From Mactra quadrangularis (lineage: Eukaryota; Mollusca; Bivalvia; Venerida; Mactridae): a stretch of 64,000 nt of DNA. The position numbers and the translations under genes were made by a program. The notes under the pieces were generated by a model that saw only the letters and a list, made by a program, of their open reading frames with translations, had not been told where the DNA came from and did no database searches. Location of the stretch: assembly GCA_025267735.1 (NCBI GenBank), contig CM046297.1:19990011-20054010 (forward strand), written 5' to 3'. Positions 26,657-40,695 of this stretch are shown here, in pieces. Within the stretch, counting starts at the first letter, position 1. Every line of letters starts with the position of its first letter.

Positions 26657-29040
26657 ATCCTTCGTTCTTACTCTCCTTGCGGGCCCGTGCACCAGATTTA
26701 TACAAACGTTTAACTGGTTATAATTGAAAATGATGCCTCGAAAAAATTCAAGATTACAGACATTGTTATCATTACTGAATAGTATAAGCATTATTTAGTA
26801 CATGCATTGGTTTGAAACATATTTTACGCGGAGCCTTCGTACTGAAGTTTTGTGACAGCAGGAACGACTACTCTGTTTGAATATTCGTCCGCGCTTTAGT
26901 TTTCAGCTAAAGTAACGTGTTTTCGCGATCTTAAATTGCAGATGATGGATTGTTTTGTCATAAAATCGTCTTCTTCAAGAAAATCAAGAAAGTAGATTAT
27001 GATCGTAAATATGATTAGGGTAAACGCAAAAAAGAGTTCCAATCCAGTGGGTTAAATGATTTTTCTTGGTTATGATTTCATATTAAATACAGTACAGTTA
27101 TGACAACCCATTGATTTTTGTTTTTTATGTTGAAATTGAATACATAATAAATAACACTTAAGTTGGGTAATTAGGTACGGACAAGTCATTTTTTCAAGTC
27201 ACTTGTCGGTGGACAAGTCAAATTTTTGGAGATTTTGCCACCCCTGAACCCTATCGCTTAACTAGATTCTATCGATTTTCACTGTCGTTTCAGTTTCGTC
27301 TGCTAATTTATCGTAAAGTGTATTAATTGGGGGAAAGAGCCGTTTTTTTTTATCCAAAGTGGCGGTAATCGGCGAAAGGTTCAATTAATTGCGCGATCGC
27401 GTTAGATTTGGAGTTGTCTTTATTTGAAATTCTTTCCGCTCAATTTGAATTACGACTAAATTTAATTGTAAAAAAATCTTAATAGTAATTGATCTTTTTG
27501 AGTACAGTGAACTCGACAGTTCCGAGTCATCGACAATTTCGGGTCGCTTTTTTATAGTAGTACAGATGATTCCTTAATAATGCAATATTTTGATTATATG
27601 ATAGTTAAGTCATGTACACTAACCACTTTGCTTTCTTTTGACATGCAAATATTACTATGACACGGGTATACAAGATTATACAAAGACAATGACAAACATA
27701 GAGACATAAAATCAGAGAAATGACTGATTTTACTACATGGAAATCAAAAGACAGAAACATAATGATAGGTTTATTAAGTTAATAAATACAGCATAGACAA
27801 TATAAAATAAGTATATTCACTATAAAGTATTTAACACTTAATAGAACAACAACAAAAATATTTAACTTAATTAAGTGGTCATTTAGTTACTATAACTAGT
27901 TAACCACTTAACCAACTATAGTTAATTCAGAGGTTAATTAGGTACGGTAACTAGTTAACCACTTAACTTATGAGGTAAACTAGTTACCGTAACGAGTTAA
28001 CCTCTTAATTAACTAGTTAGTTATACGTGGTTATCTGAAATATGCCACCAGAAAATGTAGATCAAAATGGAAAAATAAAATAAATAATAGAAATTATCAA
28101 AACTGATCAGTAGTCCAGTGATCTACTTACTTAGCTAGCAGGATGGGACTTTCAATGACATAACCTTTGTTTATGAGGTTTACTAGCATAGGACTCAACC
28201 CCAGATAATGACTTAACACTTCATACAAGTCAGTATGCTCTCACAACAACAAAAACACTGACTTATTAATAGAGAAAAATACCATATCCAAGGCAATGTA
28301 CTGATCAAAATCTATCAAGAGTGGCGAATAATTAAAATAATAGTCATTTTGTCTAGTTCCCAGTCGTTTTTTTGTCAGGTAAAGTATGTTAGGCTAAGCA
28401 TGATAATGGCCGCGCCCTATGTAGTGAATAAGGTATTGGATAAAAAAAATTCAATGAACATTTCTCACAACACAGGTTTAAATCAAAGGATCATTGTACT
28501 AGAATTACAGTTAGTACCTTCTACAGTTGCTCGGTTTCATTTTTACTAAATAAAGTATCCGAAATTCTAACAAGACTAATCCACGTCCGAATTGTGTTCA
28601 AGTGAGACTTGTTTGTGTAAATGGTTCGATAAATATACGTGTAATCAGAAAAATTGAAATCGAATGACCTAAATAGTATCAAACTCTTCTAAAGTAACTA
28701 TCGTCAGCAAATGATCATGCAAAATCAAGAAAACGTAATACCTGAATAATAACTGAGGAGGCCGCCATAACTACGACTAGCCTTACCTGATTACGATAGT
28801 AGTAAGGGGCAAGTAATACAGACTACTAGTCATTCTCCTTTAATGCACAATGAACCGATCGCTTTTTTTAATTAAAATAAGGCAATACATTACCTTTAAT
28901 TGAGGATACAACATTAACTGGGTCCATGATTAAGTTCAATAGTTCTAAAATCTATGTAAAAATCAGCCAGGAAATGGGGTGTTTTTAAAGTTGCGTATTA
29001 GGTTTAATCATGCATATGCAAGGAAAAGGTTTATTGGATA
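26657..29040. other. Host DNA, no gene; cluster of TTAACTAGTTAA-like motifs
   Basis: No coding region found. Between about 27,870 and 28,030 the sequence is built of variants of AACTAGTTAACC and ACTTAA, giving many small palindromes. Confidence 0.45.
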
Positions 29041-29047
29041 CCATTTT

Positions 29048-30091
29048 TAGCTCGACTTTACGAAGTAATGTAGAGCTCTCCTACTCGCCCCGGCGTCCGC
29101 GTCCACATTTCTGATTAAAGTTTTTGTGCAGTAAAATACTTTCTTCTATATCTTTGTTATTTCTTAAGATATTAACTTCAAACTTTAAATATATGTTCCT
29201 TACTATCAACCACATCTCATGTGACAAGGTCCATAACTCCAAACACATTTTTTTAAGAATTATCTCCCCTTGAACTGATTGAAGTTTTTGTGCACAGATT
29301 AAAGTTTTTGTGCAGTAAAATACTTTCTTCTGTATCTTTGTTATTTCTTAAGATATTAACTTCAAACTTTAAATATATGTTCCTTTCTATCAACCACATC
29401 TCATGTGACATGGTCCATAACTCCGAATGCATTTTTTCAGAATTATCTCCCCTTGAAATTAGAGTTTTCTTTAAAAAATGTTTGTTTTTACTGCAACTGT
29501 TTTATTTCTTTAGGTATTGATTTCAAACTTTAAATATATGTTCCTTATTATCAACCACATCTCATGTGACAAGGTTCATAACTCCATATTCATTATTTTC
29601 AAAGTTATCCCCTTAAACTTATAGTTTTCTTTAATAAATATTTGTTTTTACTGCAACTGTTTTATTTCTTTAGGTATTGACTTTAAATATATGTTCCTTA
29701 TTATCAACCACATCTCATGTGACAAGGTTCATAACTCCAAATATATTTTTTCAGAATTATCTCCCCTTGAAATTAGAGTTTTCTTTAAAAAATGTTTGTT
29801 TTTACTGCAACTGTTTTATTTCTTCAGGTATTGACTTCAAACTTTAGATATATGTTCCTTATTATCAACCAGTGCTCATGTGACAAGATTCATAACTCCT
29901 TATACATTTTTTCAGAGTTATCCCCCTTGAACTTATAGTTTTCTATTTTTTTCTTTTTTTTTTCTTTGAATTTGTTAAGGTTATATTTTCAAATTTTAAA
30001 ATATGTAGGTTCCTTATCATCAACCACATCTCCTTTGACAAACACTTACTAAGTCGAGCATGCTGTCTCCTCTGACAGCTCTTGTTCAATG
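29048..30091. repeat. ~1-kb repeat with 5-6 imperfect internal copies of 150-190 bp
   Basis: Each unit contains TTTCTT(A/T)AG(A/G)TATT, CAAACTTTAAATATATGTTC, ATCAACCACATCTCATGTGA and TATCTCCCCTTGAA. The block begins TAGCTCGACTTTACGAAGTA and ends ACTAAGTCGAGCATGCTGTC, partly inverted ends. Probably a non-autonomous transposon with internal tandem repeats. Confidence 0.75.
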
Positions 30092-30846
30092 TATTTTTTC
30101 CACATTAGTAAAAACAAAATGCTGTTTAAACGCGCGTTGAATGTGAACACTGCTAAATAAAAATACCCGTAAAGGACTTCAATCCATGAAAATCGTTGTT
30201 TTTAGCCGAAAATGGCCATATTTGAAGATGAAATTGATTATCAAAGCTAGCTAATTTCGATTTATTAAGTTACCAAATCAATTCATACATCACAGATCTA
30301 TCGACAAATCCAACTTTAACACATATTTAGTGACCATTTCACTCATATACTGCGCAAGAGTGCAGCCTACATTTTCGATTGGTCGCCATTTCACACATGT
30401 GTCGTGCTTGGGTCGATAATTAATGTCTTAGAATAAACATGAAATTTACCAAAGTTGGACAATTTAGTCATAAACGACCAACTTATTTATGACTGTCGGA
30501 CATAAATTTCTTAATGAGTATATAAAACATCTTTCGATGGATTAGTTTAAAGTGGATATTTTCGTGGATAGAAATAGCTCGCCTTTTCGTGAAAATGGTG
30601 AATGAGACGGAAAAGCGCTCTCGCTTCGTCTTGCAACGACCGTGAACTTCCGTGAGTTTCCTTCCGTTACGAATCCTTCTAATATAGGATCCTTGTTTTG
30701 AATGCTTAACACCGCGAATCAAGGTTAGTCCAGGATATAATAAGCAGTTCTACTGGAGCACTACAATACACTAATCTCAAACCACAATTATCACCTGATC
30801 ATCAGATGGAAGAAGAAACAGGTCTTGAAGATATGTGGCTGGTAAA

Positions 30847-31142
30847 TGGAGGAAGATATGTGACAAGTTAATGGTAGAAGATATGTAACAAGTTAATGGT
30901 AGAAGATATGTGACAAGTTAATGGTAGAAGATATGTAACAAGTTAATGGTAGAAGATATGTAACAAGTTAATGGTAGAAGATATGTGACAAGTTAATGGT
31001 GGAAGATATGTGACAAGTTAATTGTAAAAGATATGTGACAAGTTAATTGTAGAAGATATGTGACAAGTTAATGGTGGAAGATATGTGACAAGTTAATGGT
31101 AGAAGATATGTGACAAGTTAATGGTGGAAGATATGTGACAAG
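30847..31142. repeat. Minisatellite, 25-bp unit, ~12 copies
   Basis: Unit ATGGTAGAAGATATGTGACA plus AGTTA, repeated head to tail with few substitutions (GTGACA/GTAACA, TAG/TGG). Confidence 0.92.
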
Positions 31143-31194
31143 CAGAATGGTTATGACAGACTTTGAAGTGTTAAGGTTACAACTTGTATTGTTC

Positions 31195-31428
31195 GTTTTT
31201 TCTCAACTGTCAAAACATGAATAATTTCACGGTGAATGCGTTAGTTAAAATTATTGTAATACACCCATGAGTTTCCAAAAGTCTGTATTATGATTGAGTA
31301 AAGCTTCTAATGCCGTATGATAAAGTTTTAGTCAAGATATTTTTAATAAAAATTAGGCCGCAAGTACAAAAACAATGCATTCAGTCACCGTGAAATTATT
31401 CAAGCTATGACCGTTAAGAAAAAATGGA
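31195..31428. mobile_element. MITE with ~45-bp imperfect inverted ends
   Basis: GAATAATTTCACGGTGAATG (left) is inverted at the right as the complement of CACCGTGAAATTATTC, with further pairing outward (TTTTTCT...CTGTCA against TGACCGTTAAGAAAAAA). Confidence 0.65.
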
Positions 31429-34400
31429 CAATATGTAACAAGAAAAATTATCACAGATGCTCAAGTATAAAGGTAACAGCTCATGGTACATCTGATGGTA
31501 AGTTTAGTCAGTAATAACTATTGAACTGATCCTCAATTGATGTATGTTTATACCAGCCCCTTATATGACATGGTAAATTTACATGACTTACTAAGTAAAT
31601 ATAATTTTTGTTTTTTTTATAGAGCGGTACAGATTCCGTTCTAGCAGTGTAATCGTTCCCTAATATGACATTCTTCAAATTATAGTACATAGAATATGTA
31701 TTATCTGAGACACAACGTTCATGCTTTTGCTTTAAATTGTAAAAGTATTTTGATGGGTAAGTACAAAACTAGTAAGTAGTCAGCATCCTAATTTATTTAG
31801 ATGTAGTTAAGACTAGCTTTTCCCTTACCCACAGATGATATGTATAAAACATTTATGTTAGCATGCTTTTAGGTGGTTTTAGCAAACATGGTTCAAGTTA
31901 TCTGGTGTGGAGCCAGCATTAGACCAGAATACCTCATCCCTATATTTGTTTTATTGCATTTGAAATGGAATTTAAAAGTGTGATAAAGAGTATTTGTAGA
32001 ACATAACTGATGGTTGACACAGTGAGACATCAACAATATCTTGGTATGAGTTTTATGCATGATATTTAGAGTACACTATTTTATCGCTGCGTATAACTTA
32101 ATGAATTTTCCATGATTACTTACGGCAGTTATATACTTGGGATTGTTTAATTGAGTAACTTCGGCGGACTCTTTCCGTATCGGCTAAATGACGTCCAAAC
32201 TACACTATGTACTAATTAAAGTCAACTTTACTCAGAAATTGGAGCAAAAGTTACTTCTTTCTGCTAAAATCTCGTCATTGTATAGTACTTCATAAGACTA
32301 TATATTCCTAGGTGTCACAAGGTTTCAATCACATCGATCGAAGCCATATTGCACATAACCGACTCAAAACAACCACACTGGATGATGGTTTCAATCACAC
32401 TATTATTATAGTTAAAGCCAATTACTGATTCCAGCTCTATTAATAATAAGTTCTGACAGAAATGATGTTAAAACGACTCCTAGTCCTTAAATTGCTAGTT
32501 GTACGCACAGTTTACTAGTGTATACTGTATCACGTTTACATTTTAAAAATGATCTATCATATTACAATGACATTCACCGTGCTGGGTGAAATTTTTCAGG
32601 ACTGGTCCAGAAATTCAGGGTTTTTTTCCCTGTTTAAATGATGTGAAAATCGTAAAATTTCAGGCTTAGAGCATTTCAAATTTACAATCATTTATAAGTG
32701 TGGGGTCTTGTTTAAACATCAGAACAAAATTGTAAGTATGAGAAATATTTTGGCTACTTATTTCTGTAGATTCATATTATAACTTATTCATGTACTTGTA
32801 TTTGTAATTTTAGATAATGGGTTTAAAGTTGGTAAAAAGGATTTAAAATTGGTTGTTAGTTGTAACAATGTACAACTTCTTATGTATACTTGTTCTGTAA
32901 GTATTGGTAAGTACTGTAAATCATTTAAAATAAAATTTTGATAATTTTTAATGGTTTTACGGTGGTAACAACAGATTGTACGGGTTATATAACTGGGGTC
33001 AGTCAACTAACTCACCGTTCATATAGAGGCTGAATCTCTAGATTTAGTGTTTAACCACTTACTTGGTGCATACTTCCGCCAGTGACTGAAAATTCCCTTG
33101 GAAAACTATCTCCTTTCAGCGTTCTACGATGACAAGTCTTCTCGTCTTTTTTGAATATGAAAAATGATGATAAGTTTTCCAGGGTTTTTACATAAGTATA
33201 AAACTGGCGTTGGAGCTGTAATGCGCAGCCAATATTATACACGTTTCTGCTGAGCCTCTAGTAGATATCATGTAAATCTGACTAGACTTAAAATACTTAC
33301 AGCTCTTTAAATCTTTGAGTAGATGTGGTTTTTATCATTTTCTTTTCTTCACCAAACCGTAGTATTTGTGATGACATAGTCATGTGGTATTTCTACTGTG
33401 TTTGATATTGTTTTATTTGCGGTCAATGTTTTCAAGGATAAGATGTTTTAAACTATGATTCAACAATAATTTTAATAGAATAAGTCAGTTATGTCAGTAA
33501 TGAACGATGAGAACCTTCAGTGACTTGATCCATGATCAAGTTAATTTATTTATTTAAACTGTCAGTGCATTTAACACATGGACCTGGCCGAGGTTCAATA
33601 ATTTTAAAACTAAGTACATGTTTAATAAAGGTTTTCTGGTATAAAATGTAGTCGAGTTTGGAACAACATGAAAACAAATCTGTTATTTATTGTAAATGAA
33701 GTAGTTTTACATTCGAGTCTGCTTCCTGGTCTCTCAGTACTAAGCTTGTCGGATAAGGAAATAATGGGGTAGGTTTTGGATGAGATATAAACCAACCTTT
33801 ATTTTGAGCATTTAACTCATTTCAACTTTTGTATTCTATGGTCCTGTTTCAGATAGTTACCTTATGTGTTAGATTTCAGTAACCAGATGATGACAGAGTT
33901 AAAGAACATGTATACAAGTATTAGTACTAATGTTGTTATCATATAAAGATCGTGGTCAAAGATTGGATCGAACCATGATCTTACGAGTCAGAAGTGAAAA
34001 CTTTAATCTATCCAAATGGAAGCTTTCTTCATGACAAGTGAATATATTATCATATCTCTGCTACGTTCACTACCTTCTTTCCAGAAATTCTCCTCGATTT
34101 TCTGGCGCTTAAATATCTATGAGGCATTCTATGGGTGCAAATAAACTTGTTGAATATTAACTTTGCTCAAGATTGTGATTCCACAACCTTCTGAGTAGTA
34201 AACAGACATCACAATAAAAGCTTGTCTTGAAGACAGTAATAGAAAGTTATACCTCGGCTACATGTACAAACACTACCTCCTATATAGAGTTTGTCCTTGA
34301 ATAACTAGAGCATTGTCTCTGCTAGGATCAAAACAACAGTTTTGAATGTTAAAATGTTAGTGTGGTAATAAGTCTGCTTCTTTATTTGTATATATTCAGC

Positions 34401-34544
34401 CGACTACAATTTTTGTACGATATAACTCCTGATCATTGAAATCTCCTCCAGGAAGGTGATTCTTCACATTACCCATTTACATCTGCGTGGAGTGGAGCTA
34501 ATGTACATGTAGATTAATTTCTTACTCCAGGAAATGGGCAGTGC
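31429..34544. other. Host DNA without recognisable genes
   Basis: AT-rich, only short ORFs; no clear repeat recognised. Confidence 0.45.
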
Positions 34545-34620
34545 CCCAAGTGGGGTTCGAACCTGGGAGTTCTTAAGCACTCATCCTATTGCTGGACCTC
34601 TGCTTCATAAGCAGACTATT
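34545..34620 (-). repeat. tRNA-like relic
   Basis: On the reverse strand a good B-box (GGTTCGAACCCC) is present, with an A-box-like region at roughly tRNA distance. Probably a SINE or tRNA pseudogene. Confidence 0.35.
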
Positions 34621-35140
34621 ATCTTGCAGTAGATACATTGTAATTGTAAAAATATTTGTCTGTAAAACTTGTATTTTAATACAGGAAACTTATCTGAACT
34701 TTTGTGCAGTATTTTTTGTTGACCTTTTTCAGCAATAGTTCATGTCTCAGACATACATGTATATATATAACTAGATTGGTTTTATGATGGTAGTGTATGT
34801 TTATTAAAAGTAATAGATTTCTTCTATCATGGTGAAAGTGTGTGGATGACGATAGATAGATTTAGGGTAAGTTATAAGTACTGATCCAGTGTTTAACATT
34901 ATATATTGTTAAATTTTACTTAAACATCAGTTGTACATACATTATACATAATTCCCCTAGGATAAAGTTTATCAACTGTGAGTACAGAAGTACTTTAATC
35001 AGTGGGGTTTATGTATGCACCTCTGTTAGTTAAAATAAAGTATAACAATATTACTGAAACAATATAATATAGTGAAAGTTTTGTCAACACAGATATAATG
35101 TATTCAGCACAGTATATTAATTATCATATATATATTCAAC

Positions 35141-35447
35141 AGGGGCGGATCCAGAATTTTTTTCTAGGGGGTGTCCAAACTTTTCTAGGGGGTTCGATCT
35201 TCTACAGGGGGGTGGGTGTTCCGAACCTCGAACTACAACCACATTATACACGTTTTGCAGAAAAAATGCAACATATTGATAATAAAAACTACATTACCAT
35301 TAAGTCCATGTTAAGCACCGAGAAAAATTGCTTCATGCTACTTAAAAATAACTTACAGTCAAGAAATACACTAATGAACAGGTACATTTTCCAATTCTAG
35401 GGTGGGGGGGGGGTTTGGACCCCCCTGCTGGGTTCGCCTATGTTCAA
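35141..35447. mobile_element. Non-autonomous DNA transposon (MITE) with GGGGCGGATCCAG-type ends
   Basis: The left end CAGGGGCGGATCCAGAATTT with G-rich CTAGGGGG motifs, and the right end TTTGGACCCCCCTGCTGGGT, are partly inverted. This terminus is a common sight in animal MITEs. Confidence 0.6.
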
Positions 35448-35572
35448 GCAATTCCCTTCATGCCATTTTGTTCAATGTTGAAGAAATCAGTGAAAGGTAT
35501 ATGTCTAGTAATTGGATATTAACTTTAGACCCTGAAACTAACCAGCTCACTTGCTTACATGTAAACCAAATA

Positions 35573-35905
35573 CAGTACCCATCGAAAGTTTGGAGGCTAG
35601 AAATAAACTACAATTCTTGCATTTTGATGATTGTTGTGATAGAATCATAATACTTAATATGTTTAAGTATGAATTTCATGGATGCAACACATTAAAAGAT
35701 TTAACATCTGACATCCTAAAGCCAGCAAAATCAATTTAATTCTCTTCCATAACATAGTTTTTATGCTATTCTTGTAATCTCAGTTTTAAGTATATTGATA
35801 ATCGAAACAATAAAGCGTTTTAAAATAAACAAGTTATCAAATTTTAAATAACAGTTTTTTAATAGGACTACAAAATGAAAATGTCTCCAAACTTTTGGTG
35901 GGTAC
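35573..35905. mobile_element. Mariner-like MITE, 333 bp
   Basis: CAGTACCCATCGAAAGTTTG at the left is inverted against CAAACTTTTGGTGGGTAC at the right, flanked by TA on both sides, as in Tc1/mariner elements. No transposase. Confidence 0.75.
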
Positions 35906-35909
35906 TATA

Positions 35910-37205
35910 GTTGCGCAATAGACTAGGGTTCTTTATGTAACATCAAGTGACTGTCTGTAGCTCTACCACTCATGCTCTGGTGGTCATTTTCACAAAATCT
36001 TAACGCTAAAATCATCTTAAGTCCAAGGCTGGAAACATGCATAATCCTTCATTCTTTGTCCAATTAATTGATTTTTAAAAAAAATTATTTAGAATAATAA
36101 ATACTAACTGAAATTCAATTAATTTTATTATATTATTTAGGCTTTGAACTTTAATTTTTTTAAATTGACTTATGATAATTTTTTTGGAAAGATTTTTGAA
36201 AAAATGACCAATGGAATATATCCCTCTAGTGTTTTGGACAAAATATCAAAATAAAATGGACTCCACTTGTGATGCTAATGAGTAAGGATATAAAATAAAA
36301 AGAAACTTGATTAAACGATTAAACACTGTTTATTTGTGATAGAGCCTTAACAATAATATACCGGTAGTAAGATTAATCAAGTGAGTATTTAAACTAGAGT
36401 AAAATAATCAACCATTGACAATATTTTCCTAAATTCATTAAAAATTTGTTAACAGTCAAATGCAATTGTTCTGCCAACAGATTATGGTTTTCTAAAGAAT
36501 TTAGTATTAGAGAAAGAATGACATTGTTTATTATAGATATGTCATTAAGCCCGCAAATTAAGAAAAGAGTAAAGTTCAGACTGTAAAGACAAGCAGACTG
36601 TTAAGACAAGTGTGAGGTCATAGAACGGTGGAACATCATTAGTATTGAAAATGGCCGATGTACGCTACAGTTATATTAGCTATTAGAGTAAGACATGCTG
36701 AATTATGATGCAAACATGGATACAACTTTTATCAACATTGATGTATGAAGCAAAGGGCTTAGTTAGCATGTAATGAATAATATTAAATATTATTAATATT
36801 AAACAAGCAGAGGCAGTGTAGATTTAAAACAAATTGGATTGAAATATAGTAAATGTATGCAACATTTGGACCAAGTAGTGTAGCCGGGCACTACAATATT
36901 AAAAGTACATTATATATATATATATACAAGTACACTAAGAAAACAAGTACACTAAGAAAATATAGCCGAAGTACCTCGCTAAGTCATTGCTTTAGATATG
37001 AAAAATGAAAACATTCATAATAATTTGTATTAAGCTATTTAAAGATAAAGTAATAAGTATTCCTAATGACCTTCAAAAAACATTAATTTATAAGTGAATG
37101 TTCTCATACAATAATTGGTAAATTGTCACTGGTGAATACATTAACCCCGCTGATTTATGTACTCCATATTTTTTCAATAAATTCCTGTATGTGAATACTT
37201 ATTAC
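35910..37205. other. AT-rich host DNA, (TA)n microsatellite
   Basis: No gene. A (TA)n run lies near 36,912-36,926, followed by a duplicated CAAGTACACTAAGAAAA. Confidence 0.45.
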
Positions 37206-37212
37206 AGTACAT

Positions 37213-37682
37213 CAGGGGTGCGTTGTCTAACGATTTCGTTACATATCTCTATGAAAAAGTGCTTTCTTGTAGCGCTTCTTAGTTAACGGCTTGCTATTTA
37301 CACCACAAATCAAGATGGCAGCCTGTGCTGATTAACACTTTTGCGCTCATTGCAAATTTATTTTTTGGGGGTGATTTCAAACTAAATTAGTCTTTAATAA
37401 GTATAAAATCATTGCAAAAACATATGATTAAATGAACAATTACAAATATTTATTGATTTCAATTTATCTTCAGTCAGTCAAACATAAAAACCAAATTGTC
37501 GGCAAGCAGGAAGTTACATTACTGCGGAGGCAGCCATTTTGATTTGATACAGCACTCTAGGGTAGTGAAGATTTTTGCTAGCAGTCGCTACGTTGCGAAA
37601 TGAAGCGATATCTTGTAGCGAGTCGTTTCCTATGATTTTGCTTCGTAGAGATACCTAGCAAAATGCTTGGGCAATGCGCCCC
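37213..37682. mobile_element. Probable MITE, ~470 bp
   Basis: GGGGTGCGTTGTCTAACGA at the left resembles the complement of GCTTGGGCAATGCGCCCC at the right; TATCTCTA and AGAGATA lie just inside. Imperfect, so moderately supported. Confidence 0.5.
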
Positions 37683-38084
37683 AGTACCAACTATGAACAA
37701 AAATAGCCGTATTTATGCACCATGATTAGCAAATCAGCTGGGTTTACGCATACACCACTGACAGTTAAATTAAATTCATCAAAACTAACGCAAAATAATC
37801 ATAGAAGCAATGGTACATATAAAGTGTATTAAATAAAGTTCAAATAGTGCTATTGACTTGTATTATTAAAACAAGACTTTCATAGAAAAAGATAGCTGGT
37901 GACTGATTAATAGGGCTGCACTAATTAACTGCAAAGTCAATTCGATGCGATCCTATTTATTTAATTTTTGTTCAATTTATTGAATAGTGTAGTTTATTCC
38001 AAATACTTATATGAATCAATACATTTATTTAAGCTTCAAACTAACTTTCATTGAAAAACAAGTAAATCTGTGAGCTAATGCTCA

Positions 38085-38315
38085 CTAGTGATACCCCCGC
38101 AAAAATCTAAAAATATGCGACAAACAGGAAGTAGATGAGCAAGGAGCATGAAATCGCTTTACACCACATGGGACTATGGGATGAAGCAATATGCAAAGTA
38201 TTAGGCTGCTGCATGTTATAGTTGCTGAGAAAACTGCGATGGAAATTTTGTAACGGATGGACGCACGGACAAGGGTAAAACAGTGTACCCCCCTCTTCTT
38301 CGAAGCGGGGGTATA
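38085..38315. mobile_element. Probable MITE with ATACCCCCGC / GCGGGGGTAT ends
   Basis: Twelve-base inverted termini (GATACCCCCGC; GCGGGGGTATA) enclose about 210 bp of non-coding sequence. Confidence 0.6.
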
Positions 38316-38758
38316 ATAATTTATTTTCTGAAATGTATGTACTATAGAAAACTAAATTAACAGAGTTTCCAGTCATGCTCATTGTCTATTAGGTGCACCT
38401 AAGCTTAAATCCTTACAATTCTATATAGACACATTTAAAATGAAATTTAATCGGCAACCACGCAATCTTGTCACTGAATTTTGAAAATTCTATTTTGTTG
38501 ACATGTTTTGTTGATGCATTAAGTTTAGATACATTCTTTCGTTTTAAGGTCACAGCAAATTGGTTGGAAAAACTTGAAAATTATTGTACTTGACATAAGA
38601 TTGTTAGACTTAAGCAATGTGTCTAGCAGGAATTGAAAATAAGGTGTTACTCTATTCAATGGATGAAGAACAGAAGAAGAATCAAAGCATTGTGAAGAAG
38701 ATAAACTAACTTTAGTATTGATATTTGTGATCAACTATTGTCTTATCTTTTGAGAAAG

Positions 38759-39053
38759 AACCCGGGTCGATAGCGCAGTTGGTAATGCGCCGGGATTTGG
38801 ATACTCGTGCCCGAGGGGGTGCGGGTTCGAATCCGACCCGGGGAGGTTATACCCTTCCATGAAAATTTGACAATAATGTCGATTTTCTTCCATTGATTAG
38901 ATAATATGGAGATGTTTCCGGCCTTGTGGAAGGGTAGGTGAGTACTGGTTATAGACAATGGTCCAGGAAAGCTAGGTTAGGTGCGCTGGACGCCGTTAAA
39001 TGACCTAAATTGTGTTGATACGGCGTTAACTCCAATAAATAAAATAAATAAAT
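38759..39053 (+). repeat. tRNA-derived SINE, family 2, complete copy
   Basis: The head has a clear A-box (GATAGCGCAGTTGGTAATGC) and B-box (GGTTCGAATCC) and a pairing CCGGGTC...GACCCGG acceptor. The body runs through GTGGAAGGGTAGGTGAGTAC, TATAGACAATGGTCCAGGAA and GATACGGCGTTAACTCC to an (AATAA)n tail. Confidence 0.88.
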
Positions 39054-39605
39054 CTTTTGAGAACCATGTAATAGTAAACAATGTTGAACTTTCCTTTGAT
39101 TATCTTATTATTAATTTAGTTCATGGTTTTCTAAACTTGGCTAACAATTGTACAAAGGTATGCATCGAGGGCAAGTTCAACCTTGTTTATTAATAGGTTC
39201 AGCTCACCTGATCACTAAGTGATTATTGTGAGTTATTTTATTGAGAGGGTTATCCAATGATATAATGATATACATTGTAAGTCATTGCACTTCCATTGCT
39301 AAACAGCCTAGTGGCTATACCTAGATCTCAATTCTATCTAAAAAAATTGAATTTACTCTTAATACGTTTAAAAACTTGATAAAAATTAAATTTAAATCTT
39401 CATCTAAAATAATTAGCTTTACTATTGATACATATTTTAACACAAAACAATTTCCTGCATCAAATGTAGTTGAAAGCACCATAAAACTTACATTTCCAAA
39501 AAATTATATCATATAAGCATGTTATTTATCATTCAATGATGATAATCTGTCATTATTGCAATGTTAACTAAAAGTCTTGTTTATTTGAAGTCGACTGAGA
39601 AAAAA

Positions 39606-39664
39606 CATTAGAATCTTATTAAAACATAAAAAGAAATTAGAATCTTATTAAAACATAAAAAGAA
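39606..39664. repeat. 29-bp tandem duplication
   Basis: ATTAGAATCTTATTAAAACA plus TAAAAAGAA occurs twice in a row. Confidence 0.85.
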
Positions 39665-39767
39665 ATATATATGTTAATATCATACATTCAATTGACATTA
39701 TGAATGGGTTGGTTAATCACATCTTGAAATGACACATTTCAATGCAAAACTTTGTGGCTTAGTAAAG

Positions 39768-40157
39768 AGCAACAATATTAACCTGAGCTTGAACTGTTAT
39801 TATAATAATTAAATACTTCACTTACATTTAATCCTGAGTTCCCGCATACATGTATACAGTTATACACATATTTATAATAACCTATATGTAAGTGACTATA
39901 TATCAACTTTTAAAACATGGCATGTCATTGTACTTTTAATTTTGGACACATTAGTTTTGAGGGAACATGATAAGTCCGCAATATTGTGGCACAGTTTCAA
40001 GGTATTCATTCTAAAGAAAACAAAAAAATTGTTCAGAATGTGTATTTTGCTGAAAGCTTTCAATAAAGCGCCATTTACAAACAAAAACAAAAATAGACTG
40101 TTAATACCGAGTTAATATATTCTTGCATAAAGGTAAAGTTCAGGTTAATATTGTCTG
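39768..40157. mobile_element. MITE family M, copy A
   Basis: Left end CAACAATATTAACCTGAGCT, right end AAGTTCAGGTTAATATTGTC, inverted to each other. The family recurs at 43.8 kb and, with the same ends, at 60.9-61.8 kb. Confidence 0.7.
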
Positions 40158-40295
40158 ACTACACATACACTATTTATAATTTACTATAAATATTATACAA
40201 GTATAATACATTACATACAGAGAATCTACATAATTAAAATATTAGAATATTTATATGAAATTATTATAATATTGAAATATTGAACTCTTAATAAA

Positions 40296-40323
40296 GGTGA
40301 TGTCATTACTGACATCACCTTAT
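40296..40323. repeat. Short perfect hairpin
   Basis: AAGGTGATGTCA...TGACATCACCTT with a four-base loop; 12-bp stem. It could be a bidirectional hairpin end or chance. Confidence 0.6.
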
Positions 40324-40695
40324 GACACAAATTGAATCGACTTGTCAAGTCTTTAAGTTCATAAATATACCTGACCTATTGTTCTAATTGAAACTAATAA
40401 GGCTTATTTTCCCAAGGGAGCTAACTCGGTATCTATACTCTTATGTATAAAACAGTTATTTCCCTTGGTATTCCAGACAATGAAATAAAAGAAATATATA
40501 TATACCGATACCGTCATGTTTTAACATTTTACACTATTTCTATTGTAAAATTTAGAAAGCTCAAACTTTTTAGTTTGTGACAAAAGGTTTAAGCAAACAG
40601 GAGATTGACCATAGTTCACTATAAACGTACATGAAATAATATACAAGTCTGTCGACTTCCCAATTCTGTATTTACCAAGGACCATTTTTTTTTTT

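Noticed and set aside
30847..31142. CRISPR-like regular repeat
   Set aside because: Units are contiguous 25-mers without unique spacers, and the genome is eukaryotic; plain minisatellite.
38759..38850. Functional tRNA gene
   Set aside because: Same reason: a second copy with the same downstream body and A-rich tail exists at 40.7 kb.
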